From Angiostrongylus vasorum (Eukaryota > Nematoda > Chromadorea > Rhabditida > Metastrongylidae): DNA of 64,000 bases. Each line of letters opens with the position of its first letter. The first letter of the stretch is position 1. The translations under genes were made by a program, and so were the position numbers. The DNA lies in the NCBI GenBank assembly GCA_018806985.1, contig JADANN010000171.1:1-64000 (forward strand). Direction: 5' to 3'. Below, piece after piece: positions 1 to 11,170 of this stretch. The notes beneath the pieces are model-generated. The model was not told the origin of the DNA. It did not search any database and saw only the letters and a list, made by a program, of their open reading frames with translations.

Positions 1-1630
1 TTTATGGGATACTGGAGCCATGTTAAAAATCTCGCCATATTCAAAAACTAATTCTTTCTTCTTTTGTTTAGCAAATCCAAGGTGTTATTTTATTTTTTTA
101 ATAAAATGGAATAACACCTCGTGTTCGCAAACAGAAGTAGAAAGAAATATTCAATCAATGCTGAGGTTAACAGAAAGCCGGACGTGGGAGTTACTGCAAG
201 ATGTACCATCAAAAAGTAATATTGTTTTAGCACGTGAAACTTACAAAGGTGTTGTATTAACTGCAATGAAAGACAGAGTGAATATTCAGAACAAAAATCA
301 CCAGTACTGAATTCCAATTCGCCACACTCCAGGATGAAATGCAATTGGTATTGTTCATTTTTCCGAGCAAACTTTTCGACACAAGAGACTTCCATCCCTC
401 CACGGTTAATAGCAACGCATAGCTAACTAAGAGGAAATGCTGGAACCGAGACGATGTCTCACATATAAGAAAGACACCCACGCAGCAACTTGGGCTGATG
501 CTCGTTGAAACGTTCTCCTGAGAAATGATGCATCCAATGCTAAGTCAGCTTTCACGGTAACGTTACTACGCGGTTGTGTTCAACGAGACTATTGGAAGGC
601 TCCGTTTTCCACACTTTTCAAATGTGATCTGCCAAGTAGTTTACAATGCAACAGCAATAGGAATTCTGGCCGACTAGCATTTTTACAGCTTAAACCGATG
701 TAATTTCTTTGATAAACTATGGCCGTCGTTATGTGAAATGGAACTTAGAAGAAAAAGTTATCAAACTTAGAAATCAGAAAACTTATTTGTCAGCTCGCGC
801 AGAAAAGATAATCTTCGGGTTTCGTCGCTTCGACTATGGTGAAAGTTCTGTAAAATTTTTATAAGAGAAACACCAACTAACCTTGGATGAATGATGGCCA
901 CAAAAACATGGTGGATTTTACCACACTGCTTGTTTGGTCTCACTAGGACTTCTTGATCTGAAACAAGATATCTAACTCCTTTTCAGCCTGACTGATCGTG
1001 GTACCTAATGAAGCCTTAGGGTTAACCGCAATTTAATAAATGATGACACCCAATACCGTGATTATGCAGGAAGTCGCTAAAATTTGCGTTAGTGCCTATA
1101 ATTAGATTGCATCATAATCGTAAGTGAGAAGACAATGACACGTCTACAAGGTGTGAAGAAGCACGGTATGTCGGGCACGCCATTGAAAGTTTGAGCACTG
1201 GCCGCACCGTTGAAATAGAACGCGACGTCTGCAGTTGAAGACTTCCGCTTTCCTAACTCTACCACGTTACATATTTGCACTTATCCTGACAGAAAAAAAG
1301 AAAGCACATTCGGTCATGGAAATGCTTATTCTATGAGAACGCAATAAGAGCGCCATCGAACTACGTACTCTTAGACACACTTCCCTGCTCACTTCCTTAT
1401 ATAGAAGCAGGTGTTATGACAGAACGCTGACAAATCATTTCACTGGCCAAATGTAGGCAGCATAAATGTAATTCTTTGTTAGTCACGTTTTCCATCAGAG
1501 CGTCCATTACGTAAGAGAATTGATGCAAAGGCTTTAATTCAAAAAACCGGGTTTTGTTTCTATGTCGGTTCGACTACTCAGCATACGTTTCCTCATTTAA
1601 GAGCCAACATGATTTCGATGAAAAGTTTTA

Positions 1631-1672
1631 TTACGCTAAAGTTTCGGCGTTTTTCGTCTTCTTCAGAACACA
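1631..1672 (-). ncRNA. Degenerate minimal hammerhead ribozyme motif
   Basis: Read on the minus strand the order is a stem-I strand, the core CTGAAGA, a potential stem II (GACG with CGCC, one mismatch), then GAAAC and TTTAGCG. The stem-I strands can pair mostly by A-U and G-U pairs. The ACGT that forms stem III in the minimal type has decayed to ACTT. The motif recurs at 29,932-29,972 and 50,437-50,480. It forms the left half of a palindrome whose right half ends at 2,022. Confidence 0.45.
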
Positions 1673-1983
1673 GTTCATACGTGTCTATTGTCCACAGTTG
1701 TTGGCTCTTCCCGATGTGGGTCTTCGCGTTGGATCCAGTAGTTAATCGCAAAGAGTTTATTTTCCCTACTGGGAAATTAGAAAAAAATAACCAACAGTCA
1801 CACTGCCCAGAGAAGAACGAATATTATCATAGGACAATCAGTATCAACAACAACCATCCTGTGTAAAAAGGCAGCAGTGACGTTGCGTCATTCGAGTGAT
1901 GTTCCACTGAATTCGAAACGATGCGGTCACGAAGAACCACTTTGGAAGAAGGAAAATTTGTAGACAATCGACATGGATCCACA

Positions 1984-2022
1984 TGGCTCTGAATAAACAG
2001 AAGGTGCTGAAAGCCTTAGCAG
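1984..2022 (+). ncRNA. Decayed hammerhead-like motif, right half of palindrome
   Basis: The plus strand reads TGGCT-CTGAATA, a variable stem-II region, then GAAAGCC and TTAGCA. The stem-I halves (GGCT and AGC) still pair, but the core has lost G8 (CTGAATA instead of CTGANGA) and the ACGT is gone. Sister motifs are at 30,281-30,322 and 50,794-50,832. It is probably inactive. Confidence 0.35.
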
Positions 2023-2250
2023 AACAAAGTGTTTTTATATTAACCAAATGCTAGCTTTTCAGAAGCTTCACCTTTTTTCGAAATATTCTCAAAATTCCGA
2101 AGTAGAAAAAATCTTAAAGCGTGCGATGGACTTCTGCAGATGTTCTGCTTTGGATTTCGGGGTTAGGTGATCCAGGACCGAAATAAAAGATTGTAAACCA
2201 TAGCTGATATAACAAGGAAGCACGCTGCTTGGTGACTAAAGTTTCGTCAC

Positions 2251-3310
2251 AAAAATGAAAGGAAATAATAAGGAAACGATCAGAATCGGAAACTATGTGA
2301 TAACGATAAAACGATGATAAAAAAATGTGATAACGAATAGAATGACTCATCGGGTTGTTAAAACATTCTTTGACTATATTGTGACATAAAAGAGCAAATG
2401 AGAGTACTGTAACCCATAGTGCTTTATGTCCAGCATTCTTGAGAGGACACTGTGTTCTTAAAATTACGCCGTCATGAAGAGCTTACAACAACTCGCTTTA
2501 TTTGCTCCCACAGATACTATTAGTTGCAAAGGAGCTGCGCTGTACCTTGGTGCCACTATGATGAGCAGCATGAAAGTTCTTCCCAATATAAATAAATTTC
2601 TCAACGTTTTTAGAGCACATTCCTAAGAATAACAAACCTATATAAGTTTGCAAAACTCCTTCTTTCCAGATGGGCAGAAGAATCCCCTGCCAAGAGGCAG
2701 CGTGAAGTGCAACATTCCTATTGAAAACTTTCCTAATGTGATTGGTTCTGATTCGTCAAGCCTAAAACGCATAGATACGTCCAAGCACAGATTCTTCACT
2801 TTGTTTCTAGCTGCAAATGAAACTTTCGTCGCACTCAAAATCGTCCACACCTTGGACCTTCCAAACAGTGGTGTGGATAATTTAGGGGATGAATCCGCAA
2901 AGCTCTCTGAACAAGGTTGTTCAATTTCTTCTGGACTTGCTATCAGCGTATATTGCAAAAGCTCAATTCCAGAAACAGCCGCTTGCATATTTTTCAAATG
3001 ATGACAAACGGTCATAATTTACAGCGTGCGATTAGTTTCCGCCTTCTTTACAGTACGCAAAAAATGCATTGATATTCAGTCGCTTACGATCGAGTCTCGA
3101 AAGCAGCGTTGTTTTAATTTGCCTTCCTTACTTCGTTAATTTAATGGCTTCGTTTAGTATTTTAATTCAGCGCTATGAGAAACGGTTTTTAGTACGCCGT
3201 AAGCGAATATCGAATGGCGGTGACACGGAATTCTTTCAGTCTTTACTAACTGCTCTTAACAAATAAACTCTTTTCAGCTTTCTTCTTCCAAGAATTGCTA
3301 ACGGACTTTA
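2251..3310. other. Upstream region of gene copy A with a conserved block
   Basis: This 1-kb interval precedes exon 1 of the secreted-protein gene and is matched by 30,560-31,600 and 52,485-53,690. Positions 2,640-3,000 are especially well kept between copies A and C, and both strands stay open there in A. Copy B is broken by stops and small indels, so coding is unproven. A TTTCCAG acceptor-like site sits at the start of the block. Promoter elements probably lie here, but I cannot identify a TATA box with confidence. Confidence 0.5.
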
Positions 3311-3318
3311 GCTAAAGC

Positions 3319-5740
3319 ATGACGGGCTCAAATACTCCAGTGGACCTGGCACTTCTGATATGCCTACTCTTCGCGGTCTCACCGGCGTTGGGATGTGGAC
3401 AACTGCCATCTGGTCAAGGTAACGAGTAAAATAAATGCTGTTTCCCAGGAGCCAACCTTCAAAAATGCAGCCATAGATGGAAATTTGTGCATTTTTCACA
3501 AATTACCATTGGTCGTGAAAGATACCCACCTCGTCATCGGCCTCTACTAAATGTGTCACGTTCGAAAACTAAAAACGTTTGAAATTTTTAATCCTCTCAA
3601 GAAAACCTCATTGGGTGAAGGTGTTGATAAATGATGTACTCGCGTTAACATTTACTGGAGGCTTATCGTACCGGCTGTTATAAAACAGATCTTGTAATCC
3701 GTCAATTCATAAAGGAAACCGTGGATTGTCTTCGCCATCAAAAACCCGTAAGCCAAACCTCCACTGCCAAACGAAATGAGAAGCTTAGCGTCTTTCATCC
3801 GTGTACTTTATCTCACTATTTATTACTTTGTCTTCTACAAGGAATGCAGCGCTTTTCTAAGTAGCGGAATGAGTGAATAAATGTGAGAAAAAATAAAAAG
3901 AAAATATGTAACTGCCTCTGAAAATAATGCCGCTATTTTTTGTCCCATACAGCAGACACAGAAGCAGTTTCGCAATAGCAATGCTATCTAAACACCAGTA
4001 ATCACTCCAGTAAATAAACAGAACTATCAGGGAAAATGAGCAACCGCAAAACGCCAGTCCGAACTAAGCACTGATTTTTTTTCCACTTTATAGCAAGGAA
4101 TGTTAGCTTTGCCGTGAATGGATTTACCCTGCCAGTTAGAATGATTTGGACTTCTCGAGACCAGTAGTTTTAAGAGGCGGCATGGCAGTTCGGTCGTTCG
4201 TACAACGTCTGTTGATGCAGGCAGTGAGTTTTACAGAAAGAAAAAAAGTGAAGTTGCTGTTGCAGCATTTCGTTCGTATTTCTTGGTAGAGCTAGTGCAG
4301 ATCACTTCGATTTCCATGTGGCCATCTTTTGGTGATTGATGTACTGGTAGAACAAGGCCGTCGTGCTGGCCTCCTTCCTGATGTGATATCTGCCATTTTG
4401 CCCCAACTTACTGTACAAACCAATTACGCTCCACTTCAGTGCGATAATGTGCTCGTCAATCCGGTGGCGGGAAATAACCAAATTACAGGCCAGTGTTTAA
4501 TCCTGCTTGTTAGCTTCAAATCATCCGGAGATGCGCACATGCGATTTACGCCAGCTAACTATACGTAATGACAAATCTTCACATCCTAAACAGAGATTAA
4601 TCTACTTATCGCTTATTAAGAGGGTCGCGTGTGGCGCAGTGGTGGGAGGCGTGGAGTCGATCTCCGCGCGCATAGCCCAACAAGCCTTCAATCCCTCCGG
4701 AGTCGTCAAATTGGTACCAGACTTGCCTGGAAGGATAGCAGCGCTGGGTCGACACATCGGTATGCTACCGTGCGTCATTGTAAAGACCAGATATGCATTC
4801 AATAACCTCCAAGGATATTTAATGAAATCGAATGCATGGCGCATCCCTCAGGGGTTGATCAACGTCGAGAGCTTTGTTTTTATTAAACTTGTATGAACTG
4901 AGCATTGAAGCAAGACTCAGATATCATGTGTAGTGCAGCAGCAATTTGGACATGATCATTTCAACTATGCGAAGCGCATCGACTGCTCGAAGATAATTCG
5001 TTGCGGGTCGTGTTCACCTTATATAAGATTTCGATGAGCTTCACGATAAAATCCACGTATCGATTCTTTTCAACACTTCACGAAAAAGTGGCCTGCTAGT
5101 TTCCTTGACAAAGCAGTGCTAAATATAGAAACCATAGATAATGCTTGTATTAATAGAAGCACTTTTTTCACAAGCCCAAGTGCGAGGCGATGGAAGTTGA
5201 ATGAGATTTTAAGCTTCCTGTCGGTGTAAACAGAAGCATACTTCTTCAATGCTTTTTGTTCTGCATTAATCATGCCTAGTTGTTTCCCGAATGATTTCAA
5301 TGTATTCGCAGATAATAGAGAATGACAAAATCGCGGCTTTTTTAAGAACTGCATGCAGTCAGGTGGTCCTTTGTCTACCCACTATGTCATCGAGAATAGA
5401 TAACTTGTTTCGAGACATTTGTTGCAGTTATGGCAAACGTGCCGGGAAATTGCATTATTATCGGTAATAGAGTGACAAGTGTGCGAACGCAATGGCCACA
5501 CAAATATATACGTTACACTTGAGCATTTCTGGTACAGTCTCGGTCAGATTACTCCCAATCGGTTATTGGTACGATATTAATGTCAACATAAGCCTGCCTT
5601 CTATTAAGACAACTAATGTCATCGTGGCAAATGGGTCGGTCTAAATGTGGCAGGGCGTGATGAACAGAGTGGATCGTGCCTTGAGAGCCGGGCCGTTAGG
5701 ATCAAGCTTTGCCGGAGTCTCTGTCACTGCCAGAGGTTGA
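3319..5740 (+). pseudogene. Secreted-protein gene, copy A (pseudogene)
   Basis: This is a broken paralogue of the intact gene at 31,608-33,764. Exon 1 (3,319-3,418) is intact and encodes a signal peptide followed by CGQLPSGQ. Exon 2 (4,094-4,223) is 19 bp shorter than in copy B, which shifts the frame, and it has an in-frame TAG at 4,165. Exon 3 (4,332-about 4,485) remains open, but its acceptor has changed from AG to TG at 4,330-4,331 and its donor GT is lost. Exon 4 (5,428-5,740) carries extra sequence and a TAA where copies in frame have CAA (in VCAAATG context, CAA to TAA). A SINE has inserted in intron 3. The poly(A) signal AATAAA at 5,772 is retained. I see no way to make the full protein from this copy. 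Confidence 0.85.
4620..4879 (+). mobile_element. tRNA-derived SINE, full-length, in intron 3 of copy A
   Basis: The element is about 260 bp. It starts with a tRNA-like head whose A box reads GTGGCGCAGTGGTGGGAGG, followed by a B-box-like GTCGATCTCC. The body contains an AATTGGTACCAGACTTG-type segment and the end is T-rich. It is flanked by a 7-bp repeat TTATTAA at 4,613-4,619 and 4,880-4,886, which I read as a target-site duplication. The matching introns of copies B (near 32,900) and C (near 54,930) lack it. Other copies or fragments lie at 14,083, 17,901, 22,155, 41,341, 52,383 and 58,318. The open frame through it on the plus strand is incidental. Confidence 0.8.
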
Positions 5741-5771
5741 TAAGTGAAGTACATCAAATACGTTTTCGTCG

Positions 5772-5777
5772 AATAAA
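5772..5777 (+). other. Poly(A) signal of gene copy A
   Basis: AATAAA lies 32 bases after the old stop codon, in the same context (GTCGAATAAAGCATT) and at the same distance as in intact copy B. Its conservation supports the 3' end assigned to the gene. Confidence 0.6.
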
Positions 5778-8499
5778 GCATTTATTAAACCTACTTTTTG
5801 CACAATTTCAAATTAAATAACTAATTCTTTTCTTAAAGGCTTTCTGAACAATCCATCACAGCGAGGTTTTCCCTTGTACAAACCAAAAATTTTCAAGTTC
5901 GAAAGATTGTTTTTTTTTTCAACTGTCTGTGGGTATCAAAGTGCGATGCAAAGCTCCTTACACGAAACTAACAGCTCCTTACATTTAAATGCTTCTTACC
6001 GTTAGGATAATACAAATTGTCTTAGCTGAGATCTCTGACTGATGTGCCAGTGATATGCTTGCAGCTCTTTAGTCCGTAGCTGCTCTAAAACACTTTCCAT
6101 TGAACCAGACAACCTTTTTTCTCATAAAGACTTAAGAGTATTGTAATATTTGCAAGCATTGAACGTCACCGCAGAAAAATTTTTTCTTAATAAAAAAATG
6201 CCTGAAAACTATATTGAAAGAAAACGTCTTAAAAACTATGAAATCGCTCGGAAAGTCAAGGCTGTTACAAAATGCTGAATCGATGAACTTTCTCTACTTA
6301 AGCCTCGTTGTTGTCAATAGGATCTTTTAAAGTAGTCCCCTTAGCTGATCCCTGCCATAGTTTTGAACAGCGCGTTGAAGCTGAGCAACTCAAGCACATA
6401 TGCTCTGCTAATTAAAGCAAGGTAAAACACCCATAAGCTCAAGTCGAGGTTTAAAAGATGTGCTAATATGAATATGAGCGCCACGGTGAAGACGATGTTT
6501 AACGGTCACGCTCACAATTAGTAATGGCTGTCTTCTTTCAGTACCTAAAAACTAGTCATTGTTGTTAGGTCTAATCATTGCCACAACTCGACCGTAGCTC
6601 TGCATTGATAAGCAGCGTTATTTATGGCGACATTCTCAAGACAATGCAGAAATATCACAGAATTCAAGCAATATTTGACAGCTCAAAGTGGAACACGGCA
6701 CTTGGAGTTTTCGTGATGCTCTCTTTGTTTGTATGTTCATTGCATGTTTCCGAATAAATGATTCCAATATTAAGCAAAATGCTTCCTGTCTTCATCCATT
6801 CAGCACCATTTCACATCTTCAAATGGAATCATTACAAAATCTGCTATTCTATGGATGTTCATTGCCAAAAATGCATACGTGGTGTCTGATCAGTACAATT
6901 CCACTTAACAGCTTAGGATAAAATTCAAAAAAAGAAATGTAGTGAGCATAACCTTTTTCTGAAGAGCTGTAAAGTACGTTGTATATGAAAGATAGAAGAA
7001 AAAAAATTATGGGAGGATTGCTGGTGCAAAGAATCTTAAAATCATCTTGGTCCATGAGTGGAGGTACTTCATTCGAGCGGTACTCCACTGAAGATGAGTC
7101 TACTCGATACGACGAGGAATCCACATCGTGTGGACCAACAGCTGTGGACCATCGATTCGGAACATCGACTCTGAAGAAGAGGAAGACGTCGAAACCTTTT
7201 AGTCGAATAAATGTTTGACAACAACTTCTTGTTAGCTTATCAATGAAAGTAAGTAAATCCTGGCACATATTCATATAGTTTTCTGAAAGCTCTTAACTCT
7301 CAATTTTCGCAATGTTGATTTCGTTATGGGAACAAGCGTACCCTTTGCACCGAATTGCAATCAACTCGACACCGAGGTTTGTAATTTGTAACTTGCTTTC
7401 GACACACTTGCTTTCAAAATGGTTATTGTCAGTTTTAACATCTACGATCTCACATATGTTGATTTCAACGTATATGAGGGAGAAGAATGCCTGGTATGAA
7501 TTGGTTTCAACTCATATTGTTTACAATTGTGCTTTCTGGCGATCAATAGCTATCTCAGTATGGACGCTGCATCAGGCATCCTGTGCCTTCCGGCCAACAA
7601 CAGCTTTCTCAGTATGGACGCTGCCCCAGGCAGCATTCGTCTTTTCGAAAAGATGCACTAGTTTGACATAACTGGAAACAGCCTTCAAGCCATTAATCCT
7701 CTGTCAAACTCCCACGTGAACGTTACCAATGACTCCACCTAGACAATGAAACAAATAGTAGAATGCTGGAGCTCGCATGAAAAGACAATTTATTAAAACG
7801 TTTGTGTAAGCAAAGTTTAAAAAAGAAGTGGAGGATTCTTTTTTCATTAAGAGTATGTTAGTTTCTTTCAAGCGTAAGATCTTCTGAAACAGCAGGAATA
7901 ACTTCATCTAAGATGCTTGGACAAGAACCTGGTTGTTTCACAATCCGCATCCCTTCGCAGCGGTGTGCCTGATAACTGATGACTTGAAAGCGTTGATATG
8001 CCGTTTCAACTGTTTCGATATTTAATTCTTGCAAAAAAATTGGTAATATTGCTTACAATAAATGATCATAACGATGTTACACAGGCAAGTGCTGCATGTT
8101 TCTTTTCTAGATACTAAAAAATAGTGGCAGCTCATCAACAAATTAAATACAGTGTTTTATCAACCGGGTCTCAAAGTAGAGCCTGTCTTCTTAAATTCCA
8201 TGCCAGGAGACTACCAATTATCAATGGCTTTACGATGTCGACCGTTCACGTTTTTGTCCTCCTGGGCTTTTCGTGAAAAAAGGGCATGCAGTCCAAAAAA
8301 GGGCAGCAGTCTGGTCCATTATCCAATTTTAGAAGAACAGTGAAATCAGTTAGATACAGCATCCAAATGACCATTGTGTAATCATTTTCTTCATGCTGCT
8401 CTAGCGAGAATACATTCTTGTGCACTTTAGAACAGGGAAGCTATGAAGATTGGATCTACGTTAAGTGGTAGACTAATTGCTTATTTCGATACTTTAATG
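5778..8499. other. 3' flank of copy A, duplicated unit DNA
   Basis: This segment is collinear with 33,800-36,260 in copy B. Landmarks are the GTGAAGACGATGTTTAA block (6,484 and 34,325), the 6,980-7,230 repeat tail, and a block near 8,390 (ATTTTCTTCATGCTGCTC). Part of it, about 7,560-8,000, reappears inverted at 55,560-56,040 in copy C. At 7,550-7,640 a CTCAGTATGGACGCTGC motif occurs twice. I recognise no protein; the open frames differ between copies. Confidence 0.6.
7166..7205 (+). ncRNA. Hammerhead ribozyme motif with compensated stem I
   Basis: Stem-I 5' strand CGACT (7,166-7,170) is followed by the core CTGAAGA (7,171-7,177), a stem-II region that ends GACGTC, then GAAAC, and the stem-I 3' strand AGTCG (7,201-7,205). 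CGACT pairs perfectly with AGTCG, whereas sister motifs use GGCT with AGCC, so both sides have changed together. The short stem-III ACGT has become ACCTTTT. The motif lies in a Penelope-like tail repeat. Confidence 0.5.
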
Positions 8500-8912
8500 G
8501 CTTGTCTTCACTGGTAGTACGGGCACCAGCACGTTCGCCAGCGTTCATATCCCGTTCGTGCAACAGGAGTCCACGGTGGTGGCCTGCTTTGAAAATGGTG
8601 ACGTTGGCGAAGCCCATTTCATAACACTAAAATGCAGATGCAGGTGGTTGACGTTGGCCACCAACACCTCCGTCCATCGTCTTGTTGGTCGCCCCATTGA
8701 ATGATTCCACTGTCAAAGTTTGCTCCGCGATTCTTTTCGTCTTTCTACCATCTGTTCTTCTTACTCTATCAATCGCTCGTTTATGCTTCGCTCAATGCAT
8801 ATTCCTCTTCATATCATCGGCCTATTTGTGCTTCTTTCTCCACGTATATTTTTCATTACCGCAAAGATGGGAAAGATCCAGAAGACCTAAACTGCGCGCA
8901 TTTTGCATAGAT
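8500..8912 (-). pseudogene. RTE-B retrotransposon, C-terminal fragment
   Basis: The minus strand aligns with the 3' coding part of the RTE-B relic at 24,830-25,190. Recognisable stretches correspond to the LRSS, AKHRWAGHIMRR and DDRWTKR regions and to the tail containing the TTREDG segment, all with stops and frameshifts. The insertion interrupts unit DNA that is continuous at 36,240 in copy B. A 164-residue plus-strand frame at 8,682-9,176 overlaps this antisense relic and is rejected as a gene. Confidence 0.6.
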
Positions 8913-9884
8913 GTACCGCATGCTGATGAAATTCAGGAAAACATTGTGCAAGCGCTGTCTAGATGTACGCAGAATGACGCTTTTATTGTTTTCTCGAAGA
9001 AAAGGCATCTCGTAACAAAGTGTGCCCCTGATTTCCTGTCAGAATTAGTGCAAAGATGTGAAGTGGCAGAGTTAGAGAAGGAGAAGTCTTTAATTTCAAA
9101 CCTCATTTTCAGTTTGCATCGTGCAGCCATCGCTGAAGCGTCTAAAGACGTCTTCATGCTTGGTGACACTCAGTAGTTATGTCTTCTTGTTTCCCCAATC
9201 GTGATTATGACACAGTCCAGTAATAAAAACTATGGATTCATTGTAAACGTGGAAGAATTCGTTTGTTATAGCAACCACTTCTTCACATTAACGGAATCGT
9301 TCGCTTGCACGGGTTAGTTCAATCAATTCCAGCATAACTGAAAATTTTTCTTTAATTTCACATGCGTATGTTCTTGTTTTCGGGTAAAATCCAACTATTA
9401 ACACTATGTGTAGTGGAATTCTGTCAAATAAAGAGCTACCCAAGAGTTCTGTTTCAAATGTCCCAGCTGTGATCAGAAACAGTTGGACATTATAGAGTGT
9501 AACGTTGTAGTTGCTGACTAGCCGACTTTCTTGGAAAAGGTGAGCTTTTAAGTACAACAATAGCGCCTATTGCTATTCACGTTACACCTTCTAAACGCAG
9601 TTCAACCTCTAGTAACACTCCCATATCGCGACTGTGTAACAAAATGTCTGGCATTTGTTTTATTTGTCATTGAGAGATTTCGTCCGAATCACGTTCGAGA
9701 AGACGGACACACATACACAGGGCGCTAACAAGAACGGAGCGACAGGAACAGAGCAGATTCCTCCTCAGCGCGCACACTGCCAGAATTGAAAGTATAGCTT
9801 GACGTCACAGATACTTTTTTGTTTCACCTCCTTTTGTTCTCATATTTGACACGAATATGCTGTTTAGAACTTCAATAATGCCGA
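8913..9884. repeat. Extra copy of a block from the large inverted repeat
   Basis: This segment matches 27,290-28,150, 47,760-48,630 and 61,050-61,920. Shared points are AAATATGTGAAGTGGCAGAG (or its equivalent), TCAATCGTGATTATGACAC and CAAATAAAGAGCTACCCAAG. Its presence far from a full unit shows that the block also moves or duplicates alone. I see no coding sequence. Confidence 0.6.
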
Positions 9885-10470
9885 GATATTTGCAAAACTC
9901 CGGACCATAGGTGCCTGCTGTAGGGAACGAACGCTGCATTGTCCTTTCCTGGGAAGTAACGGGTTCACCACCACACCATGCGAGTCCTTCGCTGCGCCTG
10001 TCTGTCAGCTAGTTCTATCGATCATTGCCGCCAGCAATCACCCGTCAAGTGGGATTGATCTGGGGAGTCCACATTGGCATGAACCCAGGCTATTTCGCTT
10101 AATACCCTGCCATAAAAATTATGCAACGCAGAAAATAAAAAGTAGAACATTGCGAATTCAACTACAGCCTCAGCTCAACTGGGTTCAATGCCGATGTGGG
10201 CTCTCCAGATCAGTCCACTTGACGGGTGATTGCTGACGGCACTGATCGATAAAACTAGCTGAGAGACAGTCGGAACGAAGGACTCGCATGGTGTGGTGGT
10301 GAGCGCGTTAGTCGCCGGAAAGGACAAGAGGGCGTTCGTTCCTCACAGCAGACATCTGCGGTCCGGAGTTTTGCAAATATCTCAGCAATCCTGTGGTTGT
10401 ATTTCGCTTAATACTCTACCATAGAAATTATAGAAGGCAGAAAATAAAAAAGTTAAACATTGTGAATATC
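9885..10470. mobile_element. Fold-back element with tRNA-like arms, old copy
   Basis: Two arms face each other. The left arm (9,885-10,090) starts with GAGATATTTGCAAAACTCCGG, and the right arm (10,175-10,385) ends with its inverse. A tail with a TGCCATAAAAATTATG-like segment lies in the centre and another at the right end. Each arm contains a segment like a tRNA with A-box TGGTGTGGTGGTGA and a B-box-like GTTCGTTCC. The arms have diverged more than those at 46,481-47,088, so this insertion looks older. Confidence 0.7.
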
Positions 10471-10479
10471 ACTCCAAGT

Positions 10480-11170
10480 CTCTAACAAGGAGTTGGGAGT
10501 AGCAGTTGGTCGATGCAGTATTAAGTCATTGCTTCACTTCTTCTGCCTGATTGCTCTTTCATGTTGTCCTCCCTATTCACTTGACGTCCAAGGTACCCTA
10601 ACGGATTGCGATAAAAGGACCATCTAGTTCGATTTGTTCGCCTTCACACCATGGGTTCTTAATGAACTGTCTATCCCACCCATTTATGAGCAGTCCATTC
10701 TGTTTTCACTCGTCGTCGACGTCATCTTCCATCGTCTCTAATTCGTAAACTCTTTGGGCAGGCGGCGATGACATCAACAAAACCAAGATTTGGTAGAAAT
10801 TTTCAGTCTGTGTAGATGACTTTCACGATCCGATGAAGTGACTGCATTTTTCATTGTGGAAAGGCGGTAAGCGATTTGGCGACATTATGCTTTGTTGAAT
10901 GCGCTTCCCTGTGGTCATAGTTAGCTACCCGTGGGAAAGCTGTATTTTTCGTGATGCACTTCCAATAACATTCATTTAATGGTCGCAAATGGGATGGTTC
11001 CACTCCTTTGCTCGACAGGCACTGATGGATTGCAATCTGTTTCGACACTTTCAAAATCTTCTTCTTAGCCGGTTGCAGTTAGGACATGAGGCAGACTGTG
11101 TTTTCGATAACCATCCATTATAGGTAACACTGACTGAATATAGCTCTGCAGCAGGGTCCTTGTCGGAATC
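10480..11170 (-). pseudogene. RTE-B reverse-transcriptase fragment
   Basis: The minus strand contains decayed pieces matching the RTE-B relic at 24,050-24,600. One is a region equivalent to VETNAILSALVDQGVDPSY, seen here as KQIAIHQCLSSKGVEPSH (11,054 downward). Another is the KNPWCEG region with ELDG near 10,620-10,680. Stops and frameshifts are frequent. It is a dead LINE fragment next to the fold-back element. Confidence 0.55.

Larger units (their letters stand above)
1..2250. repeat. Right arm of the large inverted repeat, copy A
   Basis: This stretch aligns by eye, in the same orientation, with 28,480-30,560 (copy B), 48,960-51,060 (copy C) and 62,250-62,730 (copy D). Shared landmarks are the opening TATGGGATA block, the block ending in ATGCATAGCTAACTAA-type sequence near 415-425, and the 1,085-1,500 block. 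Its counterpart left arm would lie upstream of the window. Positions 70-200 look like an extra insertion, because they resemble 25,640-25,735, a Penelope-type tail. Open frames here are short and not shared between copies, so I see no gene. Confidence 0.75.

Noticed and set aside
2638..3015. A 125-residue minus-strand frame upstream of gene copy A
   Set aside because: It is partly kept in C because the DNA is conserved, but copy B has stops and shifts. Both strands are open, which is not typical of a real exon. It is kept only as a conserved block.
4507..4896. A 129-residue frame between exon 3 and intron 3 of copy A
   Set aside because: Most of it translates the SINE insertion, which has no coding role.
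8682..9176. A 164-residue open frame with a hydrophobic start
   Set aside because: The first half is antisense to an RTE-B relic and the second half lies in a non-coding block whose other copies (27,300; 47,800; 61,100) are not open in this frame.
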